A stretch of 8,360 bases of DNA from Microscillaceae bacterium (lineage in GTDB: Bacteria > Bacteroidota > Bacteroidia > Cytophagales > Microscillaceae), in contig DMXI01000227.1 of the NCBI GenBank assembly GCA_003483885.1, positions 1 to 8,360 of the forward strand, read 5' to 3'. The notes under the pieces are model-generated. The model was not told the origin of the DNA. It made no database searches and worked only from the letters and a program-made list of their open reading frames with translations. Made by a program: the position numbers and the translations under genes. Of this stretch, positions 1 through 6,037 are shown piece by piece (the stretch's first letter is position 1; each line of letters opens with the position of its first letter).

Positions 1-50
1 AAAACCAATCTAAGTTGATTTATTATTTACTCAAATTGCTATCTTTAACC

Positions 51-647
51 TCATTCATTCTTTTTGACTTTGGTACATTGTATTTTCCAAAAAGCATAGA
101 CAATTTTCCCATCTTCGCTTACAAACTCTCCCTTCCAGCTAAACCCCTTGTCGCTTATATTGTAAAAAGTCAAACGGTTTTCACCCTTATGTCCTGTAGG
201 GCTAGTGGTTGGTTTACGCATTACCATGGTCTTGCCTTCTTTTTTGCCTTTCCAAATCCCAGAGCTATACCTGGGCGTAGAGAAATAAGTTACGATCCAC
301 TTTTGTTGCTTTGGGTCATATACCCTGATATTCAACGGGTTGAACCTATCATTGGGTCCTCCATCCTGAATCGCCGTTCCGTTCATAATGTATTTGCCGT
401 CCCAAGTGCTTTTCATAATTGTCCACTTAGGGTCGCCCGGTACCAACCGAATAGAATCTATGCAATCACATTGGCCTACTATAAAGGCAAATTGGGTGAT
501 TTCTTTAGGTGCTTTGGGATTGGGGCGTCCAAAAGGATGCGCTTTACTTGGGGCGTAGGCATTGCCCATGGTTCTTATATTTTGACCAATGGCCGCAAAG
601 CCCCAAAAAAGCAACCCTGAAAAAACTAACCAGCTTTTCAAATTCAT
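51..647 (-). CDS. Exported DUF1579-like small protein, function unknown
   Basis: 198-residue protein. Residues 1-22 form a signal peptide (lysine, then a hydrophobic run ending AAIGQ), so it is probably exported to the periplasm or beyond. The mature part resembles the DUF1579/calycin-like layout. A FIVGQCDC segment near residues 55-62 sits where that family has its FxxGxW-type opening. It is followed by alternating beta-strand stretches (WDGKYIMNG near 82-90, a YDPKQQKWIVTYF strand pair near 110-122, and a C-terminal strand ending YAFWKIQ). Two cysteines, C60 and C62, are close together and C191 is near the C-terminus, so a disulfide or metal site is possible. The start at 645-647 gives a proper signal peptide and lies 18 bp after the stop of the DUF2911-TPR gene, which suggests one transcript. 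The family match rests on pattern recognition only, and no catalytic residues can be assigned. No clear terminator is visible in the 50 bp after the stop. Confidence 0.75.
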   Translation of the reverse strand: MNLKSWLVFSGLLFWGFAAIGQNIRTMGNAYAPSKAHPFGRPNPKAPKEITQFAFIVGQCDCIDSIRLVPGDPKWTIMKSTWDGKYIMNGTAIQDGGPNDRFNPLNIRVYDPKQQKWIVTYFSTPRYSSGIWKGKKEGKTMVMRKPTTSPTGHKGENRLTFYNISDKGFSWKGEFVSEDGKIVYAFWKIQCTKVKKNE

Positions 648-665
648 GGGATACGTGATTAAATC

Positions 666-1961
666 TTACTTTTCAGTTTTATAGTCTACTCCCAGCTTTT
701 TCAACCATTTCAAAGAGTTGTTGCGGCTAGCCGTAGATTGTTTCAAAGTCAATGCTTTTTTCAGGGTTGTAATCGCCTTATCTTTTTGTCCAATGCGCGC
801 ATATACATCGCCCAAATTATCGCGTACATCACCATCTTTGGGATATTTTGCTACCGCAATCTCAAAAAACTCTACCGCTTTTTGCGGTCTGCCACTCCAC
901 ACAAAGCCCATACCCTGTTGGTTGATTTGGGCCTTGGTACCTACTTTGATGGCTTTTTTTCGAGCTTTATTAGCCGCCACTTTATCACCCATTTGGGTAT
1001 AAATGCCTACCCTGGCCCAGTGGTTGTAAAAATTGGGCTGTAGTGTTATGGATTTTTGACTCCAGGCCAATGCTTGTTGGTAGTTTTTTTGACGCGCCAT
1101 ATACTGGGCCGCCGCATCCCAGGCTTTCCAACCTGCCGCATAGCGGTTAAATACTCCTTCGATCAAGCCAGGAATCTGTTTTTTGGTCTCGACTTCGTTG
1201 AGTTTTCTCAACTTGGCCATTAACTGGGCACGTACCAAAGCATTAGAGAAGTTGACGTTCATATATACCGAGCGAGAGGCCCAGTATACGCCTTTTTGAA
1301 TGGCGATATTGTTTTGCAAGCAAAAACGAGCGGCCTCAAACCAACCTACCCAACGCCAACCTGCCTGGGTACTAAGCTGTTGTTCTACCAGCTTGAGGGC
1401 ACTTTGCAAGTCAATGCTCATCTTGATAGGAATGCGTTTTTTCTCCCACTCTAGTGCACATACCGCCGAACCAGCTTGTATATCTCTAAAATTATAGGTC
1501 AAAAACTCCTGCGATTCGCTTACATTTACTGGAGTCACTTTTACTCGTAGAGCATCTTCGGCTTTTTTGTAAGTAAAGCTTCCCCAAGAGGTTGAGTTAT
1601 TCGAGAAAATCACCACCCACTCTCCTTTAGAAGGAATCATATGTAAACCATAAGTTCCTGCTTTCAAGGGTTGGCCCTCGATGGTTACATCTTGGGAAAA
1701 CTGAATGGTCGTATTTTGATTGGCACCAGCTCGCCAAGGAAATGGTTTGCCTTGATTGTAGGGTACCATTCCCTGCCATACTTTGCGACCTTTGATGGCT
1801 GGCCGGTGATAAGTAATGGTAATGTCGGTTAAGCCAATTCGCTGCATGACCATTGCTTTTTGACTCACCATGGGTACATCCCTGACACCAAACTGGGCCT
1901 GTAAATGGCTATGCATCAGGAACATACTCAAAGCAAGTAGGAATGTATAGGTTCTTTTCAT
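666..1961 (-). CDS. Exported DUF2911 protein with C-terminal TPR repeats
   Basis: 431-residue protein. A signal peptide covers about residues 1-23 (MKRTY, a hydrophobic core, then HLQAQ). A DUF2911 domain follows at about 28-180. Features typical of this Bacteroidota-rich family are the opening with S33-Q34 and an ITITYHRPAIKGR strand (47-59), the WQGMVPYNQGKPFPWRAGAN segment (62-81), the TIEGQPLKAGTYGLHMIP segment (93-110) and the W-G-S turn near 126-128. Residues about 283-410 look like four TPR-type helix pairs (near 283-313, 314-341, 346-376 and 377-409). The last, with GDVYARIGQKDKAITTLKKAL, is the clearest. The role is unknown: DUF2911 has no established activity that I can name, and the TPRs suggest protein binding in the envelope. 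It is probably the first gene of a two-gene unit with the small exported protein 18 bp downstream. No convincing promoter is visible in the 121 bp upstream. Confidence 0.88.
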   Translation of the reverse strand: MKRTYTFLLALSMFLMHSHLQAQFGVRDVPMVSQKAMVMQRIGLTDITITYHRPAIKGRKVWQGMVPYNQGKPFPWRAGANQNTTIQFSQDVTIEGQPLKAGTYGLHMIPSKGEWVVIFSNNSTSWGSFTYKKAEDALRVKVTPVNVSESQEFLTYNFRDIQAGSAVCALEWEKKRIPIKMSIDLQSALKLVEQQLSTQAGWRWVGWFEAARFCLQNNIAIQKGVYWASRSVYMNVNFSNALVRAQLMAKLRKLNEVETKKQIPGLIEGVFNRYAAGWKAWDAAAQYMARQKNYQQALAWSQKSITLQPNFYNHWARVGIYTQMGDKVAANKARKKAIKVGTKAQINQQGMGFVWSGRPQKAVEFFEIAVAKYPKDGDVRDNLGDVYARIGQKDKAITTLKKALTLKQSTASRNNSLKWLKKLGVDYKTEK

Positions 1962-2082
1962 GGGTATATGATTTATTTCTCACGAAGAACCTCAATATTT
2001 ATAAGCTATGCGAATGTTTTGTGATGAGTGGTGCTTTTTGGGATAAAAAGTTTTCTCTCTTCTGATTTAGCTTTCTGGAGGT

Positions 2083-2844
2083 TTACTTTCCCAAATAATC
2101 CATTACTTGGGGCTTATATTTCCTGCCAGACAAAAGTTTTGCCCCGTTTTTCAATAAAAAAGTATACTCTGCATTGCCCTCGTAGGTCACTTGCCGAATG
2201 TAAAGGGTGTGCACGAGATAGGAACGATGAATGCGTAGAAAAAATCGAGGGTTGAGATTTTGTTCAATGGCTTGCATGGTAGAGCGATACAGGTAAAAGC
2301 GGTTGTCCAGGTGTAGTTTTACGTAGTTTCCATAGCTTTCGGCATAATAGATTTCTTCGGGTTCGATCATAATGTCCCGTCCTTTTTCTTTGAGCACCAG
2401 CGTATGACTATATGCTTGAGTTTGTAGCTGATACTCCTTAATAAGATTTATCATTTTGTCGTTGAAGTTAGCTGATTGCTTAAAATTGAGTTGCTGTTGG
2501 GCAAATTGCAGGGCTTCAAAGAAACGCTCATTGTCATAAGGCTTCAGCAAATAATCTACGGCGTGAATGTCAAAGGCTTTCAGGGCATATTGATCGTAAG
2601 CAGTAATAAAAATCACGAATGGTTTAAAGTTGGTAACCTTCATTACTTCAAAACCATCCATATCGGGCATTTGAATATCGAGCAATACCAAGTCTGGTTT
2701 TTTTTGGTCAATCAATGCCACCGCTTCTTGTCCATTGCGCGCCTCACCCACCAATACTACTTCTTCTACCTGCATCAATAGTTTAGAAATGCGAGACCGG
2801 GCCAGCGGTTCATCGTCTACAATGATTGTTCTAATTGTATTCAT
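2083..2844 (-). CDS. LytTR-family response regulator
   Basis: 253-residue regulator (numbered from the ATG at 2842-2844). The receiver domain spans about 1-115, with acidic residues D10 and D11, phosphoacceptor D56 in LVLLDIQMPD, T81 and K101 (in LLKPYD). A charged linker leads to a LytTR DNA-binding domain at about 148-250, recognised by the EEIYYAESYGNYVKLHL strand region and the FFLRIHRSYLVH segment. It acts in the cytoplasm as the phosphorylation-dependent transcription factor of the kinase encoded just upstream. An in-frame ATG at 2881-2883 would add 13 residues and overlap the kinase gene by 17 bp. I prefer the start at 2844 because MNTIRTIIVDDEP begins at the usual place for a receiver domain. 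This leaves 22 bp between the genes, with an AGAAG stretch as a weak ribosome-binding candidate. The target genes are not shown by the sequence. Confidence 0.93.
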   Translation of the reverse strand: MNTIRTIIVDDEPLARSRISKLLMQVEEVVLVGEARNGQEAVALIDQKKPDLVLLDIQMPDMDGFEVMKVTNFKPFVIFITAYDQYALKAFDIHAVDYLLKPYDNERFFEALQFAQQQLNFKQSANFNDKMINLIKEYQLQTQAYSHTLVLKEKGRDIMIEPEEIYYAESYGNYVKLHLDNRFYLYRSTMQAIEQNLNPRFFLRIHRSYLVHTLYIRQVTYEGNAEYTFLLKNGAKLLSGRKYKPQVMDYLGK

Positions 2845-2866
2845 ATTTAGATTCTTCTGGGGTTTG

Positions 2867-3985
2867 TTATTGAGGCAACTCAAATGGAATGGTGATTTTG
2901 ACCAGGAAACCTTTCTGGGTTAATTCATCCGAAGGGGAAATTACATCCATCGTAAAAGCATTTCCATACAGTTGTTCAAGACGTTGCTTTACATTGGCTA
3001 AACCAATGCCCTGAGATTCGTACGGAAGTACACTCGCCTGGGGACTTCCTTTGCCATCATCTTCTACTTCCAGTATCAACTGAAGCTCTTGGCTCAAACT
3101 ACTCCTGACTTCAATTTTCCCACCTTCGGGCGATTGAGCAAATCCGTGTTTGATGGCATTCTCGATCAAAGGTTGAAAAATTAAGCTGGGCACTCGCGCC
3201 TGGGTGGTATTGGGGGCAATGTCGTATACAATTTCTAAGCGATCATGAAAGCGGGTTTGCTCAATGTCTAAGTAGTTTTTTACGTAGACCAGCTCATGTT
3301 GCAAACTAGTGGTATGCCTTTGTTTTTGATCCAGCATCGTCCGTAGCAACGAACCCAATTTGGCCACCACACTTTGGGCATCTTGTATGTTTTCTTCCAT
3401 GAGCGCCGATACCGTATTGAGAGTATTGAACAAAAAATGGGGGTGCAACTGCATTTTCAAGGCATTGAGTTGCACCTTAGACAGCTCTGCTTCCATGTTG
3501 GCCAATTCAGTTTCTTTGTTTTGATATTTGTGGTAATAATCGTAGGCCACAAAAGCTCCCATAATGAAGCAATACTCGACAAAACGCTGGAGAGTACCCG
3601 CCGGAATAGCTGCCAGGTAATAATGAAGTCGTATTGGTGTGATTTTGTACAAATCCATTAGATGCAATGGTACAAAATAAATAAAGGTAGTCACAAACTC
3701 GTGCAAAGAGGCAAACCCTACGCCAATGGCCACATGGCGTAGCTTTACCCGAAGTGGGGTAAATTTATTGAGGGGATTCCTTTGTAATATTGAGTACATC
3801 AAAGGGGTAAACAATGCCCAGCATAAATAATCGAGGATGAGCGGAATAATTACTTTATAGAAGAATAATTCTTCCTTTTCGTTCCAGTACAAATAGGGCA
3901 AATACATTCTGCCCACCATCAGGGTTCCCAGCACCAAAGCTATCAGTAAGATGTATTTAAAGGGAAAGGGAAGTCTTTTTTTCAT
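2867..3985 (-). CDS. LytS/YehU-type sensor histidine kinase (His_kinase PF06580)
   Basis: 372-residue membrane kinase. Four predicted transmembrane helices lie near residues 11-30, 44-67, 84-108 and 122-150, joined by short loops, so there is no sizeable extracytoplasmic sensor domain. A coiled-coil linker (about 153-178) leads to the His_kinase motif HPHFLFNTLN at 181-190, with H181 the likely phosphoacceptor. The ATPase half shows the N box with E275 and N276 (PLIENAIKHG), the DDGKG box at 309-313 and the GIGLANVKQRL lid/G2 segment at 326-336, so all catalytic boxes look intact. It should autophosphorylate and pass phosphate to D56 of the LytTR regulator encoded immediately downstream on the same transcript. 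The signal is unknown and may be sensed within the membrane or through a partner. The gene is divergent from the small lipoprotein candidate at 4246, with a structured 260-bp region between them. Confidence 0.94.
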   Translation of the reverse strand: MKKRLPFPFKYILLIALVLGTLMVGRMYLPYLYWNEKEELFFYKVIIPLILDYLCWALFTPLMYSILQRNPLNKFTPLRVKLRHVAIGVGFASLHEFVTTFIYFVPLHLMDLYKITPIRLHYYLAAIPAGTLQRFVEYCFIMGAFVAYDYYHKYQNKETELANMEAELSKVQLNALKMQLHPHFLFNTLNTVSALMEENIQDAQSVVAKLGSLLRTMLDQKQRHTTSLQHELVYVKNYLDIEQTRFHDRLEIVYDIAPNTTQARVPSLIFQPLIENAIKHGFAQSPEGGKIEVRSSLSQELQLILEVEDDGKGSPQASVLPYESQGIGLANVKQRLEQLYGNAFTMDVISPSDELTQKGFLVKITIPFELPQ

Positions 3986-4039
3986 TGACCTGCATTTTGA
4001 GAAAATCCCCGCTCAGAAAAAAGAGTTTCGTGACAAAAC

Positions 4040-4086
4040 GTGCTATAAATGATAATTTAGGCTACATTATAGCCGATTTTTAGCAC
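4040..4086. promoter_or_regulatory. Nested dyads able to form a three-way junction
   Basis: An outer inverted repeat GTGCTA (4040-4045) / TAGCAC (4081-4086) encloses two back-to-back hairpins. The first is TAAAT-GATA-ATTTA (4046-4059) and the second is GGCTA-CATTA-TAGCC (4060-4074), with a six-base linker GATTTT before the closing arm. All arms match perfectly, and no base is left unpaired between the outer stem and the first hairpin or between the two hairpins. An alternative pairing also exists: GCTATAA (4042-4048) with TTATAGC (4067-4073). The element lies 55 bp upstream of the kinase start, so it could be a leader RNA structure of the kinase transcript or an operator in DNA. The arms are short and A/T-rich, so chance is a real alternative. 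Confidence 0.4.
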
Positions 4087-4091
4087 AAAAC

Positions 4092-4110
4092 TTACCACGT
4101 GCCTAGGTAA
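4092..4110. promoter_or_regulatory. Small dyad TTACC/GGTAA in the divergent region
   Basis: The inverted repeat TTACC (4092-4096) / GGTAA (4106-4110) has a nine-base centre containing CACGTG overlap and half of a CCTAGG palindrome. It directly follows the three-way-junction candidate. It could be an operator half-site pair for a regulator of the divergent genes; nothing in the sequence identifies the protein. Confidence 0.25.
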
Positions 4111-4179
4111 ACTCCCTAAAAATGTAAATAAGTTCTTAATTCTTCATTTAATGCAAACTTTTCAGAGATTTTTTCGGTT

Positions 4180-4187
4180 TATTTTTG
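4180..4187 (+). promoter_or_regulatory. Candidate Bacteroidota -7 promoter element for the lipoprotein gene
   Basis: TATTTTTG matches the Bacteroidota primary sigma factor -7 consensus TAnnTTTG at every fixed position. It would place transcription start near 4193-4195, giving a leader of about 52 nt before the ATG at 4246. No clean TTG is visible at the -33 position, where only the T-rich ACTTTTC is seen near 4157-4163, so the assignment is moderate. Confidence 0.5.
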
Positions 4188-4195
4188 CATAACCC

Positions 4196-4219
4196 TAATA
4201 TAAATAATAATTTATATTA
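4196..4219 (+). promoter_or_regulatory. 10-bp A/T hairpin at the predicted 5' end of the lipoprotein mRNA
   Basis: A perfect ten-base inverted repeat (4196-4205 and 4210-4219) with an AATA loop, made only of A and T. It begins one to three bases after the start site predicted from the element at 4180-4187. In RNA it would be a 5'-terminal stem-loop, a position known in other systems to slow mRNA decay. In DNA it could serve as an operator just downstream of the start. The function is inferred; the pairing is seen directly. Confidence 0.45.
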
Positions 4220-4245
4220 CGCGCATAAATCAAAAGACTCTCCCA

Positions 4246-4677
4246 ATGAAAAAACAAATCACCTACACTTTATTCTGCCTTTTAAGTATTTTCACGTTCC
4301 ATAGTTGTACTCCCATAAGCAATATTGGTCCTGCTCCAAATGCTACCGGTAACAACGTCGCTGGTACGGTTGGTGTTGACTTTACCCTGGTTTTGCGAGG
4401 TTCTGTTGTAGCCACCCTCAATCAAACCGGATACATTCATACTTATTTTAATATTATTTTGGCCAAGCCCTTGGCCGATGGTAATTCATACATTGCCTAT
4501 GATATGCCAAGTGTTCTTTTTGAGTTTGATCGTGAAAAGCAGGAGTTTATAGACAAACTAAACAACAATCGCTACACTGTCTCGGGTAAACCAATCAATG
4601 ATCCTTCTCTTCCTGACTTAGAATGGTACAGTACTTCACTTGATGGTATCAATTTGAGGATATTTAAAGAAAACTAG
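4246..4677 (+). CDS. Small lipoprotein candidate, unknown family
   Basis: 143-residue protein that I do not recognise. It begins MKKQ, then a hydrophobic stretch to residue 20, then Cys21 in FHSC. The -1 serine suits a lipobox, but His at -2 and Phe at -3 are atypical even for the relaxed Bacteroidota form, so lipidation is likely rather than certain. The residues after the cysteine (TPISNIGPAP) lack the acidic surface-export signal described for Bacteroidota lipoproteins, so a periplasmic-facing location is favoured. The mature part starts with a Gly/Asn/Pro-rich linker (26-39). It continues with beta-type alternation (FTLVLRGSVVATL near 46-58, HTYFNIILAKPL near 65-76) and ends without a known motif. 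The gene is divergent from the LytS/LytTR pair and alone on its strand. The position suggests it could be a target of that system, which is inference. No Shine-Dalgarno sequence precedes the ATG. Confidence 0.72.
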   Translation: MKKQITYTLFCLLSIFTFHSCTPISNIGPAPNATGNNVAGTVGVDFTLVLRGSVVATLNQTGYIHTYFNIILAKPLADGNSYIAYDMPSVLFEFDREKQEFIDKLNNNRYTVSGKPINDPSLPDLEWYSTSLDGINLRIFKEN

Positions 4678-4701
4678 GAGGTAATCCTATGATCTTGAAT
4701 C

Positions 4702-4739
4702 ATAAGTCATTTTGTTCGTCAAATAGCAAGATGACTTAT
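4702..4739. terminator. Convergent-gene hairpin, possible bidirectional terminator
   Basis: A perfect nine-base inverted repeat ATAAGTCAT (4702-4710) / ATGACTTAT (4731-4739) lies between the stop of the lipoprotein gene and the end of the convergent LRR gene. The stem can extend by TTTG (4711-4714) / CAAA (4720-4723) around a TTCGT loop, leaving a seven-base bulge. The T tract after it is weak (TTCTCTC on the plus strand), so termination efficiency is uncertain. Two smaller hairpins adjoin it at 4675-4689 (TAGGA/TCCTA) and 4689-4703 (ATGAT/ATCAT). Confidence 0.45.
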
Positions 4740-4759
4740 TTCTCTCCCAAAACTCAGCA

Positions 4760-5962
4760 TCAACTCTCGTCGCTCTCACGCTTATACACTCCCAGATCTT
4801 CTAATTGCACTAAATGGCCTATCCTTTTTGGCAGTTGTTCAATGGCGGTATTAGATAAATCTAACTCCTTCAATTGGATCAATTGTGTTATTACAGGTGG
4901 TATAGTAGTAATGGCGGTATTCTTTAATGACAATGATTCCAGCTTTTTTAACTGATTAATTTCCACTGGCAAACTTTTCAAATGGGTTCCTGCAACATTT
5001 AATCTCTCCAATTGGCTCAATTGACCTATTTCAGGAGGTAATGCTCGCAATGGGCTATTGAGCAAATATAATGACTTGAGCTGGGCAAGTTGACCAATTT
5101 GCGGTACCAGGGTGTGAATATTGGTATTGTACAAAGACAAATACTCTAAATGAAACAATTGGCCTATTTGCTGGGGCAATGCTTTGATTTGGGTAAAGTT
5201 GAGGTATATTTCCCGTAAACAACTAAGCTGGCCAATAGTAGCAGGTAGCTCCTCCAAATCTGATCCTCCCAAGAGTAGTTTTTCCAGGGAAACTAGTTGC
5301 CCAATCTCGGGTGGTAAGGATTTTATCTTGGTACGGCCCAGGTTCAGTTCTTTCAATTGGTGTAATTGACCAATTTCAGGGGGTATGTTGGTCAATAATG
5401 TACCGCTTAAATCCAGCTCCTCTAATGCCCTCAATCTCCCTACTTCACGGGGCAGTGTGGTGATTTGTAAGAACATCTTATAAGCTTTGATCACCAGCTT
5501 TTGTAAATGCTGCAACGCTCCTATTTCCTTAGGAATCGCTTCAAGCGGGGTATTTACCAAATACAGTTCCCTCAAGTTTTTTAGTTGACCGATTTCTGGC
5601 GGCAAATGGGAAATTTTGGTCCACTTAAGATTCAATATTTTGAGGTGTTTTAAATTCCCCAAGGCTGCGGGTAGCACTTCTATCCCGGTTCTTTCCAAAT
5701 CAAGCGCTTCTAGCTGTTCCAAAGCTCCCACCGTCTCAGGCAAGGTTTTTAGACGTTTTTGCTGGGCAAATGAAAGTTTTTTCAATGTCTGTAACCAAGG
5801 CGTAGCTTCTACCTCGAGGCATTGCCAGAGGTATTTTGGAATAAACTCATCTCTAAGCTCCTCAGGAAATCCCAACCCTTTGGCTAGCTGTAGGGCAAGG
5901 GCCAGGTTTGCCTCATTTTGGGTGCTAATGAGTTGCCTGATTTTATCAATATTTGTTTTCAT
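4760..5962 (-). CDS. Cytoplasmic leucine-rich repeat protein
   Basis: 400-residue protein counted from the ATG at 5960-5962. There is no signal peptide or membrane segment, so it should be cytoplasmic. Residues 1-73 form a helical N-terminal region (ANLALALQLAKGLG near 18-31), a short module I associate with Bacteroidota LRR proteins. From residue 74 to the end it consists of fourteen repeat units, mostly of 23 residues, with consensus LPxxIGxLxxLxxLxLxxTxIxx. The fourth is 27 residues long and the last is incomplete and ends in an acidic tail. The usual Asn-ladder position carries Thr or Ser instead. LRR solenoids bind proteins; the partner is unknown and no enzymatic or signalling domain is attached. 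An in-frame ATG at 5981-5983 lies inside the upstream hairpin and would add MGFCVFF. I prefer 5962, because MKTNIDKI is a natural start and the hairpin is better read as regulatory. It runs in the same direction as the acylase gene. Confidence 0.9.
   Translation of the reverse strand: MKTNIDKIRQLISTQNEANLALALQLAKGLGFPEELRDEFIPKYLWQCLEVEATPWLQTLKKLSFAQQKRLKTLPETVGALEQLEALDLERTGIEVLPAALGNLKHLKILNLKWTKISHLPPEIGQLKNLRELYLVNTPLEAIPKEIGALQHLQKLVIKAYKMFLQITTLPREVGRLRALEELDLSGTLLTNIPPEIGQLHQLKELNLGRTKIKSLPPEIGQLVSLEKLLLGGSDLEELPATIGQLSCLREIYLNFTQIKALPQQIGQLFHLEYLSLYNTNIHTLVPQIGQLAQLKSLYLLNSPLRALPPEIGQLSQLERLNVAGTHLKSLPVEINQLKKLESLSLKNTAITTIPPVITQLIQLKELDLSNTAIEQLPKRIGHLVQLEDLGVYKRESDES
4763..5743 (-). 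repeat. Array of 14 leucine-rich repeat units (about 69 bp each)
   Basis: In-frame tandem units of 69 bp encode the 23-residue LRR consensus. The exception is unit 4 (5456-5536), which is 81 bp and carries four extra residues near FLQITT. Units are related but clearly diverged at DNA level. For example, the strand opposite the gene repeatedly reads as variants of caattgaccnatttcnggnggtaa, marking the LPPEIGQL segment. Divergence between units argues against a very recent expansion. Confidence 0.9.
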
Positions 5963-6002
5963 AAAAAAAACACAAAACCCCATATGGGATCATATGAGGT
6001 TT
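5963..6002 (-). terminator. Intrinsic terminator or attenuator between acylase and LRR genes
   Basis: On the minus strand, AAACCTCATATG (6002-5991) pairs with CATATGGGGTTT (5986-5975) across the four-base loop ATCC (5990-5987). Eleven of twelve positions pair, with one A-C mismatch. A T-rich run follows (T, GTG, then eight Ts at 5970-5963), which is the layout of a Rho-independent terminator for the acylase gene. The last T is immediately followed by the LRR start codon ATG at 5962-5960. There is therefore no room for a separate promoter between hairpin and gene, and the same structure may act as an attenuator for LRR expression. Confidence 0.65.
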
Positions 6003-6037
6003 GCTGTCTACTGTAAAGTAATCAATATACTGCCAAA

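Noticed and set aside
15..620. Long plus-strand open frame opposite the DUF1579-like gene
   Set aside because: The minus-strand product has a signal peptide, a family-like pattern and operon spacing, whereas the plus-strand translation shows no recognisable domain.
2034..2050. CTTTTT/AAAAAG hairpin with a GGGAT loop after the regulator gene
   Set aside because: The stem is only six pairs, five of them A-T. On the minus strand no T tract follows it, so it is a poor terminator. I see nothing else convincing in 1962-2082.
2845..2883. Upstream ATG start for the LytTR regulator (13 extra residues)
   Set aside because: The extension overlaps the kinase gene and adds residues before the normal beginning of a receiver domain. 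It cannot be fully excluded.
4086..4095. TAAGTTTTG on the minus strand as a -7 element for the kinase
   Set aside because: It needs one extra spacer base to fit TAnnTTTG, no TTG lies at the matching -33 distance, and its start point would fall inside the dyad element.
4676..4955. Plus-strand open frame (88 codons) preceded by a perfect AGGAGG seven bases before its ATG
   Set aside because: It runs antisense to the strongly supported LRR gene and its product is low-complexity and Ser/Phe/Asn-rich. AGGAGG is part of the TAGGA/TCCTA hairpin at the lipoprotein stop, and Bacteroidota rarely rely on this signal.
4763..5743. Periodic DNA repeats considered as a CRISPR or other tandem array
   Set aside because: The 69-bp period is in frame and encodes LRR units with no spacer structure.
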